Assembly: GCF_000002235.5 (NCBI RefSeq)
Contig: NW_022145609.1
Location: 27,606,153 to 27,670,152, forward strand
Origin: Strongylocentrotus purpuratus
Taxonomy: Eukaryota > Echinodermata > Echinoidea > Camarodonta > Strongylocentrotidae
Reading direction: 5' to 3'
DNA: 64,000 bases
A program made the position numbers and the translations under genes. Shown piece by piece: positions 35,488-48,400 of the stretch (its first letter is position 1; every line of letters begins with the position of its first letter). A model generated the notes under the pieces. That model ran no database searches. It had not been told where the DNA came from and saw nothing but the letters and a program-made list of their open reading frames with translations.

Positions 35488-36599
35488 GGGTGGGGGGGGG
35501 GGGGGGGGGTCACCGGTCCTGTTCAGTAGGTGGATGAATTGCGATGTAGCTGAGTCATGATAGGAGATACATTATACTTATAGAAAACCATTTAAATTAT
35601 TGTCTCTTTTCTTTTCCTTTCTCCTCTTTTTTCTTTCCTACCCATTCTCTCATTGTCACCGTCTTTCTCATAAGATGAAATAAAATAAAATGGTTAATTG
35701 ACTTTAGTTTAAGATCAACTATTTACCAGGACCCGTATTCAATAAACTTCTAAGACATTTTCCTTAATAATTCTAAGAAATAATGTTTAAGACTTGACTA
35801 GAATTTGTTTCGTTTAAGAAAGTTGTCTAAGCTTAGCCCGGCAAGATAGGCACCTGTTTAAACATCTTTCGTAGTATGCTTAAATAGAGGGTAGTTCTCT
35901 TATTTATCTTTGACATCTCATTTGTATTGGGATACGATGAGCTATTCAACCATTTTATTCTTAGATAAAATCTAAAGATATTTACTTACACTTATTTACT
36001 TAGCCTGATCGCTTATATAGAATATGCATTTTTGCTAAGACTTTTCTCTTAATAAAAAGGTAAGTAAAATTGCTTAAATTTCACAATTAAAGCTTATTGA
36101 ATACATTTGATTACGTGCAAATTACCAAGTTTATTTCCGCTGTGCTCTGAGTTTACTCTACATAATTATCCATACAATGTTCTCTCTGCATCATGGATTG
36201 TGGAATACATTGCTCGAATAGCTTAACACTCTTTATCTTCTAGTAAGTATCTTTCTAGATTACTGTATTAGAAGTGAAAGCTTCTTGGCATAGTTTGTAG
36301 TGGTTTCTATGGCAACAGACATTGCGAAAGTACGAAATCGAATTAAAGATATATTAAGGAATACTGACTCCTACTCTTCAATCATCAAATCAAATGAAAA
36401 TGAATCTATTCAAAGGAAAAGGCAAATGATCACAGAAAATGGTTCGAAGTAGTGTTCCATGTGTAAGGTATGGTGACATTACTCGGGGGACTTTTCGTCA
36501 AGGATTCTGACTTGGGTTTTGGTAGGATTCAGGTTTAGGGATAGGTTTATATTTGGGTTTAGAGTTAAAGTTGGAAACTCTGTCATTATTAGGAAATAT

Positions 36600-36780
36600 C
36601 GGCGGAGAAAGTTTGGCCAGGGGATTAGACCTCCCTGCATGATCACCGACAGGTGGTTATCTCATCAAATCAGCTCACAATTAACATAAGAAAAGGGGAT
36701 CATGGGGGACCGATGGTCACCGATTAGGCATCGTTTGCTATATAGAGGGCGCAATTAGCTATAAGTAGTGCAGTGGGGCT
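36600..36780 (+). mobile_element. TTAA MITE, copy C
   Basis: Shares GACAGGTGGTTATCTCATCA, GGATCATGGGGGACC and GCTATATAGAGGGCGCAATT with copies A, B and D. The right side ends GGGGCT before TTAA (36,781-36,784); the left end is diverged and its TTAA is not evident. Confidence 0.65.
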
Positions 36781-37464
36781 TTAATATCCTCTGCATGGGC
36801 GGCTGGCAAGCCTTGGGTTTGATTGCAATATGACCGCCTGTACCTTACCCCCTATGGGTCTCGTGTAACGTCATACCCAGACAGATTTAACACCTCATTA
36901 CCATATACTAAGCTGAACACACCATTGACTCTCCAAGGAATTTCTGTCAATTATTGTAATAGTAACAGGAATATTGCTTACATCCATGATTGGTTGTCAA
37001 TCAAGTCTGCCTCGATCAGCCGATCTTTCAGTAATGTAAGGTCTACGACAGTAGCTACTCAATCAAGAAACGGTGGGGGGGGGGGGCAGTGAAATGGAGA
37101 GAAAAGGAAAGACAGAGGGGGTTAAAAAAAAAAAGGAAAAAAGAAAAGAAAGAAGATGACAGGAACCCATCCCACATTTTTACCATAAACTCTTGCTTCG
37201 TTAAAATAAAGTCAATTTGGATTTTTTTTTCTTCATCAAAAACGACCGCCCCCTTCTGAACCCAGTAACCGGCCTCAATGGGTGGAACCACGCTACGTCA
37301 ATTTAAGATACGGGCTTCTAGTCGAAGATTTGGTGAGTCAGAATCGATTAGTAACCCATCATTAAGTAATATGATTTAGTAATAGGTTGAATGTGCACAT
37401 TTCCGTCCCTCAGTAATCTCTCCAACACATTATAAACCAACTCAAGGGCAAATTTAGTTCATCA

Positions 37465-37720
37465 TCTATAATCATATTTGCTTATATAGCGCCTAACATT
37501 ACTTATCGCTCTACAATAATGCAGCATAATTACCCTGGCTTTAGGCGCGCTGCGTTTCAAGGAATACATTCCTGCCAGGTACCCATTTACATCACCAGGG
37601 TTGAGTGTGGCAAATGTAGATCAATGTCTTGCCAAAGGACATCAGTGCCGCGGCGGGACTCGAACCGCGGACCTTGGGATCGACAGTCCGGCGATGTAGC
37701 AAACTCGACCATGACACCTC
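37465..37720 (-). mobile_element. tRNA-derived SINE
   Basis: Read on the minus strand: tRNA-like head with box B GGTTCGAGTCCCG, then GCACTGATGTCCTTTGGCAA and 3' end AGGCGCTATATAAGC. Same family as the copies at 11,571, 18,130 and 50,560. Confidence 0.8.
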
Positions 37721-38754
37721 TATTACCTACATTATGTAATACTTACGTTCTTTTAATATTAGCGGGTAATCAAGTAGATTTCTTGAAAGTCTTTGCGATC
37801 GCTTTCTCCAAACAGATTTTGAGGTTTGCGATGTGCACCATCTTCATTAATTAATTAATGTTATTTAATTTATTTAATTTTTTGTCCATTCCAGGATTCT
37901 GTTGTTATTTACATGACTCCATTATCACCAACGTGAAAAAAGGATTATCTCTGTAATCAACACCGCGAGGTGATTTCATTGGCTTTTAAGATTGTGTAAA
38001 ACAAAAACAATAACAACAACAACACAAATGTCACAAAAACGGACGACTACTCACTATGCGTGATCATGTGACCGTGAAAGGTTATGAGTAGTCATACCTA
38101 GATTGGATAGAGCTGGGCGAGTACACCAAGAAACACACCCTAAGTGGACAGTTTTCGCCAATCAGCTACACGATTTGTGGAAAAGTAGCACAACTGTATC
38201 AATCGAACGTTACAACCAGATTGGAGCTCCTTGGCACAGTTGTAAGGTGTGACATTTTGCGAGAGAGCAAGCCTTCAGTTGATTTCATCGTCTTCGCCTT
38301 GATGAAATTGTATCTTCTTATGGTTTGGCCAACACCACTAATTTGACGGGTTCGTGCCCGAATTGTTTTTTCTAATCGTCTATAAAATTATTAAGAAATG
38401 TGGTTTCATCATCCCGACCAGAAAGCCCGTCACGTGGTTGTTGATTGCTTGGTTGTGTTTCTATCTTCGCATAGTGAACTGTTTACTGAATCGAAAATTC
38501 CATAATTCTCTGCTTTCTCTCCATTACTTGGGAAATTGATTCAACTTTCTTTCCTTAATTGCATTTTTGGTTTTCTTCCCACGCCCTTCCCGTTCGCTGA
38601 ATCTCTTATTTGGAATCCAAGCGTTTTTATTTCGAGTTCCATTTTCAATTGGATTCCACGGAATGCAGAACGGAACATTACACTATGACAGTGAGCCAAC
38701 GCTTAAATCAGGATTTCATACATTGAAGTTTCGGTTTGGAATAGATTAACAAAA

Positions 38755-38824
38755 ATGTTGCAGTTTGCGCTTCTAATCATCGTTTTAATATTCGTTATCG
38801 CCCAGGAGGGGTTATTTGCCCGTG
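38755..38824 (+). CDS. Tie-like exon 1, signal peptide
   Basis: MLQFALLIIVLIFVIAQEGL followed by FAR and donor gtaagtg in phase 1. A clear hydrophobic core of 14 residues; cleavage probably near FAR-G. The next exon is 3.9 kb away. Confidence 0.85.
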
Positions 38825-39435
38825 GTAAGTGTTTGGTAACTGTTATTACTTTTCATTTGTCTGATGAATTTATTGTTTATTATTACATTTATGACTTGAC
38901 TGCTAAGAAAGCAACCGGGAGTTTCTAGGTTACAATCTATAAAGGGACCTAGGGACTTAGGTTCCATAAGGAGGGGGTGTACTTAGGGATAATTCGATGT
39001 TTTATCAGAAGGCTCTATCGAGGCATTGACTTGGTCTCGAACCTAGGACCTCCCTGCATGAGCACAACAACAGTTACTGAACCATATTGCCTACATAATA
39101 CATTCAAACCTGCTTTAGTGACCACCTGTCTACAAAGACCACCTGTCTACAACAAGCACATTTTTAGTTTCCCTTTAAATTGGGTTCTCATCGAAACATG
39201 TACTAAAGGAACCTGTCTACAAAGACCACCTGTCTACAACAAGCCCATTCGTTGTTTCCCTTGGGCGGTCACTGTAGACAGGTTTGACTGTATAACTTTT
39301 GGGGGTAGTAAGGTTGAACTATCCACATTATCATCATTATAACACCATCATAAACATCATCATAATCTTTATTATAATCATAATCGTCATCATCATCATC
39401 ATCATTATCATCACCAACACCACCACCACCACCAA

Positions 39436-39483
<48 letters not shown>

Positions 39484-42400
39484 TATCATCATCGTATCCA
39501 CTATGACCATCACCATGGTCACATCCGTCATATTCATTACCATACATTTCGTCGTCGTCATCGTCGTCATCAACATCATCATCATCATCATCATCATCAC
39601 CATCATCATCATCTTTATCATCATCCTATCATCTTTATCATCATCATCATCATCATCATCATCAACATCATCATGACCGTCCTCTTGTCCTCATCCGTAA
39701 CACCATCTCCATCATGACTATGAATCATCTTCACTACCATTACTACCGCTATCACCACCACAACTACTACATCATCATCATAATTATAATTATCGTCATT
39801 ATCACAATTGTCATCATTTGCCTCTTCTTCATCATCATGGGGCGGGGCGTTGAGCCACTTCCTGAACACATCATGGTAATGTGTTATGATTTTACTTTAT
39901 TAAATCATCTTCTTTAACAATGACTCTCTAGAATAAGCACTCCGTCGGTCAAAAAAAACTTCATGAAAAATAACCAAAGAAAGATGAAAAACCTACAATT
40001 GTATACATTTAAAAAGTTTTAATTTGACACAAGTACCACCTGTACTCGAAACGCATCGTGTTGTAAGACGTACTACAAACCATGATCTATATATACATCA
40101 CTTTACCCAAAGGTTTTCTCCAGTATGTTCAAAACATTTCTATTTTATTCAGAAAATCTGAGTACAACATTTACCAACTTTTCTATTTTACATTTTCGTT
40201 AACGCTAACCTTTTCCTTCCATCTGAAAGAAAAAGAGAATTACAGAACAGCTGCAGTTATTTTAATATGTTTCTTACACTTTAAACACTCATGTCACTAT
40301 GTACGTAAATAAGAGGTTTCCCAACATTTCTGCATGTTACCGAAATTAGATCAGACACTTCCTATATACATCGGAATCATTTGTGTATGTGCGTTCAGAT
40401 AAGGTGCTTCCCCCAATAAGTGACAATGTTCGTGCGTTGACACCCACATAATGCATACAGAGGCGCAGCGTGAATGCCGCCGTGGCATGGGAGGGGCAGG
40501 GGCGGGGTTTACAATATTCAGGCCACTAAAGTTGAATTACAAGGATTGAATGAGAGATGCAATGTATTAATAGAGATCTAGCAGTTGTCTTTACCTCAAC
40601 TTGGTTTCAAACCTCTCCCCGCCTCTCTAGCTTCCCTTTTTCAATTTAATTTGGGGGCACTGAAGCCCATGTGCTCCCGATGCTACGCCACTTTGTACTT
40701 CTAACGATACGATAAATGACAAGGGAAATGGATTGTCTTGCTTAAACTCGAAAGGGAATTCAAACTTCAATCCCGATATGTCTTGACAAAATAATGTTAT
40801 CTTTTATGTCGTTCCACATACACATCTCCTTGATTGTCCGACTTGGCACTGGAATCCATAGAGCATGGCTGAAGGCCAAGTATCATTCGAAGGGGCGACG
40901 CTCTTTCATCATTCAGCATTCATCATATGCGTTTATGCGTAATATAGAGAAATTTGTATGATGGTTGGCATGAGAGGACACGTGGTTCCTTATGATATGA
41001 ATCGGAGTATGGTTGCCATGGCAATTAATATACGAGCCACGAAGAACAAGATTTTGATACAAATTCAATTTCTTGGACACAAATGCCTGAGTTCGATGGA
41101 AATGGTGGAAATATTTGTTTCGTTAAGCACGTTCTTAATCAAAGAAAATATTGCTTTAAGAATATAGCATAACTAACAACTTTTAAAGGCATCGTTTAAC
41201 AATGTTAAATCTGAGATACATGGCCCTACGTGTTATCAGTGTCCGTAATATGGTGTAATATTGAAGCCTTAAAAATATTGCGCTTCAAAATGATCAAGAA
41301 GTGCCTTAAAAAGTAAAAATCTTTGAGTGACCAGTTTTACCATACTCGTTTTCCCCAATAGACTGTAGTGTTATGGAAACCGTTTGGCAAATGCAAAATG
41401 TGGTTTTGATTTCCAATCATAAATATCCTGATAATCAGACAGGCGATCGGCTTGTAAAAGTCACGGGGTTCCTGAGTCCTGACTGACCTGAAGGTTTATG
41501 ATTATCATTACAGCATGAGCTAAATCCAGGATTTTGTTTCAAAATCTTGGACAAAGTTACAGGAGCCCTTTAACGGCAGAGACAGATCCCTAGTGATCGT
41601 ACCGAGAGGGAGGGGTGCAAGATGTTTGAAAACCGCTAAAAACTTCATGAACTATGAAAAGTTTAGCGAAGGAGTTTTTTTCTTCAAAAAAGCGGGTAAT
41701 GGCGGTCAGAGGGCTATGGTCAATAGACCGGCTTACTAACATATTCAAATGTATGGATGTTTCTTACCTGGGAACCTGTAAAGGTGACAAGTGATTCCAT
41801 TAATCTGTGTTATTTAATGAATGACCACTTTACTGGAAATCCACTCTGCATACATGTACGTGTTGCTATGTCGGGCAAGCTTTCAGGTTGTCAAAAGCAT
41901 CATTTGTTTTAAAAGTATACATACAGTGAACCGGTTAGTGAACCGATCTATTCGGTCCCAATGGGTTCACTTGTCGTTCATACCTCAGTCACACCGCTAA
42001 ACCGGCTACACCGACTGCACACTTACCGATTCTTGGCCACGGTTGTGTTGTCGGTCTGGAGTTGGGCTCGTTGGTGTGACGGTGGTAGGAGTTAACGCCT
42101 TGGTATAACAAAACACTCGGCCCCCGGATGCCGGAACACATTACCCGACTTCATGTTATATTCTCAACTAACTTATTTTCTTCTCATGATACAGGCAGTT
42201 CGATTATTATCAACATTTCCGTTTCTAGTTTGTTTTGCATGATTATGTACAGGTTTATTGTCTTATGAGAGGTTTTTTCAAAAATATTTTCTTTGCTTTC
42301 CGCCCAAAGGGGGGGGGGGGGGGGGAGGAGTTGAGGGCTATCTAAGCGTTGAAAAATCAAAATTTGGGAATCAAAATCAAACCCTTTGGTTGGTCAATCA

Positions 42401-45400
42401 GCAATCGCAACGGAGAAAGAGATAGGAAAAAAGAAGATAGACAGAAAGAGAGAGAGAGAGAGAGAGATGGAAAATTTGTAGACGCACTAAGAGCAGAAAT
42501 GGTATTTTCTTCTCCTTTCCTTCCTTTCTCATTTTGTCTTTATCTCTCCCTCTTTCTTTCTTTCCCTTTCTCTCCCTTTTCATCCTCTCTCTCTCTCTTT
42601 CTACCCTGCCACTGCGGGACGGGAAAGGGGTGCCAGCTACTGACTATGCCACCATTGGAAATCATTTCATTACAATTTTGCAAAATCTTCCTTTAATTTG
42701 ACATAGTTTCATATTTTTCATCTGTTTCTTTACAGGCGAAGTTGTCCATATGGTTGGCTTCTCCGTCGGTTACCGGAGTTCGGATATGCATCCGCGCGTC
42801 CAATACCAGTGTTACCGGAGCACCGTCGATTTGGACGCGACTCTCGAGTTCGGTCGCTACATCTCTACCCGATCAAACGAAACCGAACTGCCGTCATTGA
42901 TGTCGCACAGCAAGAAGCAAGCTGCCGTCAAGGTCATCAGGTTCAAAGGCAAATTGAGGGACCAAGCTTATGGGGTGTTCTACTGTCGCGGATCCAAGGT
43001 GGACCGGGATCCGACACCCGTCTTGTCTTTCTTCATCCGGTCCGACGGTAAGGTGATGATCCCTGTAAATTGTTGCTTGCATTTTTGGCGTTCAGTCAAA
43101 TTTGACTATTTACGCCTAGTCGGGTTCTTTAGTTTAATCAGTAGAGGTAGTCGAGTGGTAATAGTACCTATAGCTTGGAAACTCTGTGCGCCTGTGCCAA
43201 GATGGTCCACTGCTTGGGGATGTAAGATATTAAATTATGTAAGATATCAACTTGTTTTCCTTAAATGATTGCAGACACCAATACTGATGCAAATATTTTA
43301 TTAAAACAACACCATTAAATTTGACATATTGAAACTATAAAATTTGTATCATTTACCATGAGTAATAAATGCTTATCATTCCAAATAAGAGGCTTATGAA
43401 AAAGAATCGATAAACAGAGGGGGAAAAAGAGATGGGGGGGGGGGTAAAATAAATAAATAAATATATTGATTACGTAATTAAACATACATTTAGACAATAA
43501 GATACAATAATCTAATTTTTGGAAGGGAGGGGGGGGGGGGAGGCAGAGGAAGGACTGGAACACTAATGTGCACGCACATCGATGAAATGCGTATCATGCA
43601 AAACTTGTTTGTATAATTTTTTTTTCTAGGGGGGAGGGGGAGGGAGGGGCGTCTGACCCAGTGCTCTCCGAATCGACGCCTTACCATAAGACAGGCCAAT
43701 AAAAGAAAACAGATTTCTAGCAAAATCTTCTCTTTCTTCTCTTCTTGGTGCAGCCAAGTTTGTCCCCGTCGCTGACGCGTTCACCCGGACCGTCAACGTC
43801 GGGGAGCTCGATGTTGAGATAGCGATGACCGCCATAAGACCGTCCGAGACGCCAGGGTCAGTCACTCATTGGCGATTCAACGGCAGTGAGCCCGTTAAGA
43901 GCCAGAACAACCGGACAGCCTACCTGATAGATGGACCGGTGACTGTCGAGGATGAGGGCATCTATGAGGTGTACTATGAAAGGGAGCGCGACCGGGCACA
44001 GGGAGGTTTCTTCAGACTCATTGTTAGAGGTGAGCCTGGCGTGTTTTTTTCTACAAACGCATTCATTCAAACAGCTAGAGTTAGGAAGATGGTCGAAACG
44101 TATGCTAAGATAAGTGAAACACAATACCCACTACTCTAAACAGTTTCAGCTTAGCTAATCTTTATACGATACACTTTCGACTTTCGATGTATAATTGTGA
44201 ATGCTGTGAACATCAATGTCAACAACAAATGACGATAACTTGGATCAAGGCATTTTGACACTTTTTCAGTCCAAACTCGGTAAAAAAATGTCATAGTCAC
44301 AACAGGGTGCTACTGGTAAAACTAGATATAGGCTGCAATGTTGGCCTAATTAATGAATATTCATAACAATAAATGATGTAATAATGACGTCATATCACCT
44401 CTATATTTTCTTTATGTAATAATAAATCCACATAGTTACCCATTTCTTGATTCTGACTTGTGATCTCGATCATTACAAAAATCACAGTTGAAGGCTTTTG
44501 GTAACATCTTATATTAAGTGCCTTACAGTAAAAAAAACCTGTTGATTACGACCCAAGATCCTGTAGTTAATTACCAATAAACCTGATCAACAGGGCCTCA
44601 TATGAATTAATTTATGAATCTTGGATAACGAACAAACGAAGCATGAGATTTTTTAATCTTTAATAAATGCTCTTGTAATTACTATTTTGTAAAATTCTCC
44701 TGCAGCTTGCCCGCCCAACAGATGGGGCCCTCCAGATTGCGAGGGTGTGTGCGACAAATGTTACAACGGCGGCGTCTGTGACGACAAATCGGGAATGTGC
44801 ATATGTCCCAATGGCTTCATGGGACCCAACTGCCTTACAAGTAAGCAAAACATCAAGAAATTCGAAAAAGATTTGGCAACCACTTTTAATGGAATGGAAG
44901 CGAGAAGGGCCACATCGCCAGTCATGAGACGCAAGAGGAAGAAAACGGTCCTTTTATTTTGTTGCCATCACTTTGCGCGCTTAATCTATGCATTGGAATA
45001 GTCAGACAGTTAGTAATTTAAACTTAGGTGGAGGGAGGGGGGGGGGGGGACATATTTATTTTGTGTGTCCAACATCTGAAATAAATTGGTGATGGCTTGA
45101 ATATGTGTATTTTTTGCCGTCACCTCCATCGTCAGGACCGACGAACTTCATGGTAAAATGTTCGTTCCTTTATCATGCCATTTAGTAGTTCCTTGTTGGT
45201 GTCATCTGACCAGGCTCGCCTGCACTAGCATTAGCTGAACGACGTTTATACTTGGGTGTAGCTTTGCATGTTTTTTGAAAATCAAAATAGAATTAGAGAA
45301 ACATTATCCTCTCTTATAGTTTGCCGTCTAGGGGGTGGAAATCGCTTTGGCCTCAACTGCGAGTTCAGATGTTCGTACAAAAGCGACCTAAGCCAGCAGT

Positions 45401-48400
45401 GCCGCGGAGCTTTGTTTTGCCTTCCTGATCCCTTTGGATGCTCCTGTGATATCGGCTCGAAAGGTCTCACATGTATGGTTGGTGAGTTGAATTTGACAAG
45501 AATAGATAGATAGAAATGTGATACCCAAAGATTTCAAATGATTGACGAGCTCAAAATTTCCTTCATCCTTTTTTCCATACCATATGAAATTGTATGATGT
45601 ATTTTTCTATCATCCAAAGAAGAATGCCAGAGCTGAATCAAAAGTCATATAACTAGGCTATTATCCTGTCATTGATATAAACTCGGTCAAGAAAATGAAA
45701 GTTTGTGATCACATTAACGCATTTTTCAAAAGAAAATAAGAAAATTAGTAAATTTATCCCACCGCTGCCGCACTTTTCTGTTTAAAGCTTGTTTCGACGG
45801 TGAGTTTGGAGCCGGGTGTACCGAACGATGTCACTGTGCTTCGGGGGAGTGCGGGATCTACACCGGGGAATGTCTGGGACTACAACTGGGATGTTCGCCT
45901 GGATGGTCTGGTGAAAACTGCCAAAGTAAGAATAGCCACCACTGTTTAAGGGTATCAAATTCACGGTTTCAGTTAGGTCATTTCATTTTCAAGAAGAAAA
46001 GTTTGATCATTATGACTCATAACCAGCTATACTATGGAACTTTTTTGTATGAGTCCCACAAGGGAAAAAGAAAAGAACAAAAAGTGGCCAATAAAAACAA
46101 GTGGTATTGATAGAGAGATCGTCACTCAGTTAGGCTGTAGTGTAAATTGAATCTTTTCCTAAGTAGGGTATTTTTGTATAACATTAAAAGTGGATGCATG
46201 TGCAAACACGTACATGTCGACCGATGAAATAAACATGATTGTCAAAGTTTTGGAAGTAGTTTCATGGGTTTCTGAGTTTCATGATTCAAGTTGATGTGTC
46301 GTTCGACTGGTCATGTATTTGACATTCAATTCTGCCAAACTTCTCATCTTGAAACAATCTTCCCCCTTTCCTCGGGTTTCAAGTTCCCGACGATTGTGAT
46401 GCAGATTATTACGGTGAAGACTGCACTTTGAAGTGCCACTGTTTGAACGATGCACCGTGTCACAAAGCAACGGGGGCGTGCTCAAACCGACTGTGTGCCA
46501 GAAATTACGCCACCTACGACGGAACACCCGAGTGCCAAGGTAGGAAGCAGCCCGATGCTGCAATTAAACTCCTTAAAATCTCATTTCCTCTTCCGTTCAC
46601 CCCCACTTTTTGATAGATTCTTTTTATTGTTTACGTTGGGGAAATAAGTTTTCCAAATGTCAACTTCTAATGGAAAAAACAATGTTTGCCCAGGACGAAA
46701 ATGTCACTGTACATAAGCAAATAAACGCAGTGTTCTGTCACAAATCCTGCTTTTTTTAAATCGTAACTACATGATTGTTTTCAATAAAAGATATTAAACA
46801 TTTTCAACACATTAACATCGTCTGAAAAAATGTCGCTTTTACGCGGTTCATAAATTTACCGCTTAATAAGCCACTTGAGTTAGTTTCCGTTTAATGCGAG
46901 GCTTCAAGCTTTCGCGTGTACAGACATAAAGGCCTCAATTCACAAAGGAGGTTTGTGTGCGTCATATGACGCGTTTTTACGCGTTTTAGACCAAGGTTTG
47001 TCTGAACCTTGGTCTGAAACGCATCGAAACGCGTCATATATGACGCCCATAAACCTAGGTTTGTCGACAAACCTCCTTTGTGAATACGTGAACCCTAATA
47101 GACTAAAGGCACAACCTTACCTTCCCAAAGGTTCGTTCAGATTTGAAGAGACAAAACCGCGGATTTTCGTTTGTCATGAAGACGTATAGTGTAAGACGCT
47201 TCATGTCTGTATCTTAAAACACAGAGCTTGAAGTAAATACGTGCAAGTCCTTTGATGCACGCAGTTGCCATTCATTTACACGAAGAAGAACAAAACACAC
47301 GGTGGTTTTTTTTTAACCGGAGCGGTTTACCATGCCACATCTGAACAAGCCTTAAGAGAACATTTCTATTTTCATCTCACCCACATATAGCATGTAAAGG
47401 GTTATCTTACGGCTTCAACTGCTTTCACGAGTGTCACTGCGATAAAGATGCCTGTGATCTTAAGATGGGACGCTGCAATGGAAAGTGTCTGAAGAATTGG
47501 TTACCACCAGATTGTATACGAGGTAAGCACGATTTCAACACGAATTACCTGGGTTTAGGCTTTTGTTTTTTTGTATAACATCATGAGTGGCAAGAGTGGC
47601 CGTAGTTTCAATAACGGTGTTGCAGGTATACTATTATGACAATCTGAAAGAGTGGCGTCAATTTAACGGATATCGTGTAGGTTACAAAACTGTCAAGAAC
47701 TGCATTAAAAACCTTAGATTGTTGTATTGTTTTGGTATTACCCTTGTCGCCTTTGAATTGGAATTTGGAAGGGTAACAGTCATCAATATCTGTTCATCGA
47801 TATTGCTTCCCACCTTGGCATACACAAGGCATGAACAAAATGGACGTTCTTGCAGATTTTGCAGATCTGCCGAGAGCATCAAAGCTATCACTATCAGGGT
47901 CTTGCACAATGGACATGACCAAAGATGCAAAACTGCATTTATGGAAACGACATATTCAGCCAAATGCGCAGCCCATGATCATATCGACATTTTTATATAC
48001 ATTTTCAACCTCGATTAACAGGTGTGTCTCGACTCACCAGCAACCCTAAGGTGAACCCTGGCCAACCTTCCAACGTCACGTGCCACGCCGTTGGCAATCC
48101 GTCTCCACGTTTTGATACTGTCTACCTGACGAGTGACTTGGGCAAATCGAGCAGTAGCGGGAAGGGTATCGTGTCCCGGAGCGTGACGGTTACCGGGACG
48201 GTTACGGACCCGGAGACAATCTTTGTCTTCGACATAGCGGCAGTCGAGAAAAGAGAGTTGTTTTCATGTACACTGGCTGAGGACAGTCGGACCGCCATTT
48301 TGGCAGTGTGGTCAAGAACGTATGGTAAGGAAACACTGTTGTAAGTTAAGAAGTTGATTACAAATAAGGTTCCCTGCATGTGTAAACTTGAATTATGATT

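Larger units (their letters stand above)
35500..38750. other. no gene seen upstream of the Tie-like gene
   Basis: Contains a TTAA-type MITE (to 36,780), a poly-G run at 37,075, a SINE at 37,465-37,720 and otherwise unremarkable AT-rich DNA. The promoter and any 5'UTR exon of the Tie-like gene should lie here, but I could not place a core motif. Confidence 0.4.

Noticed and set aside
43490-43723. Minus-strand open frames in the intron between Ig1 and Ig2
   Set aside because: They run through poly-G/poly-C and oppose well-supported plus-strand exons.
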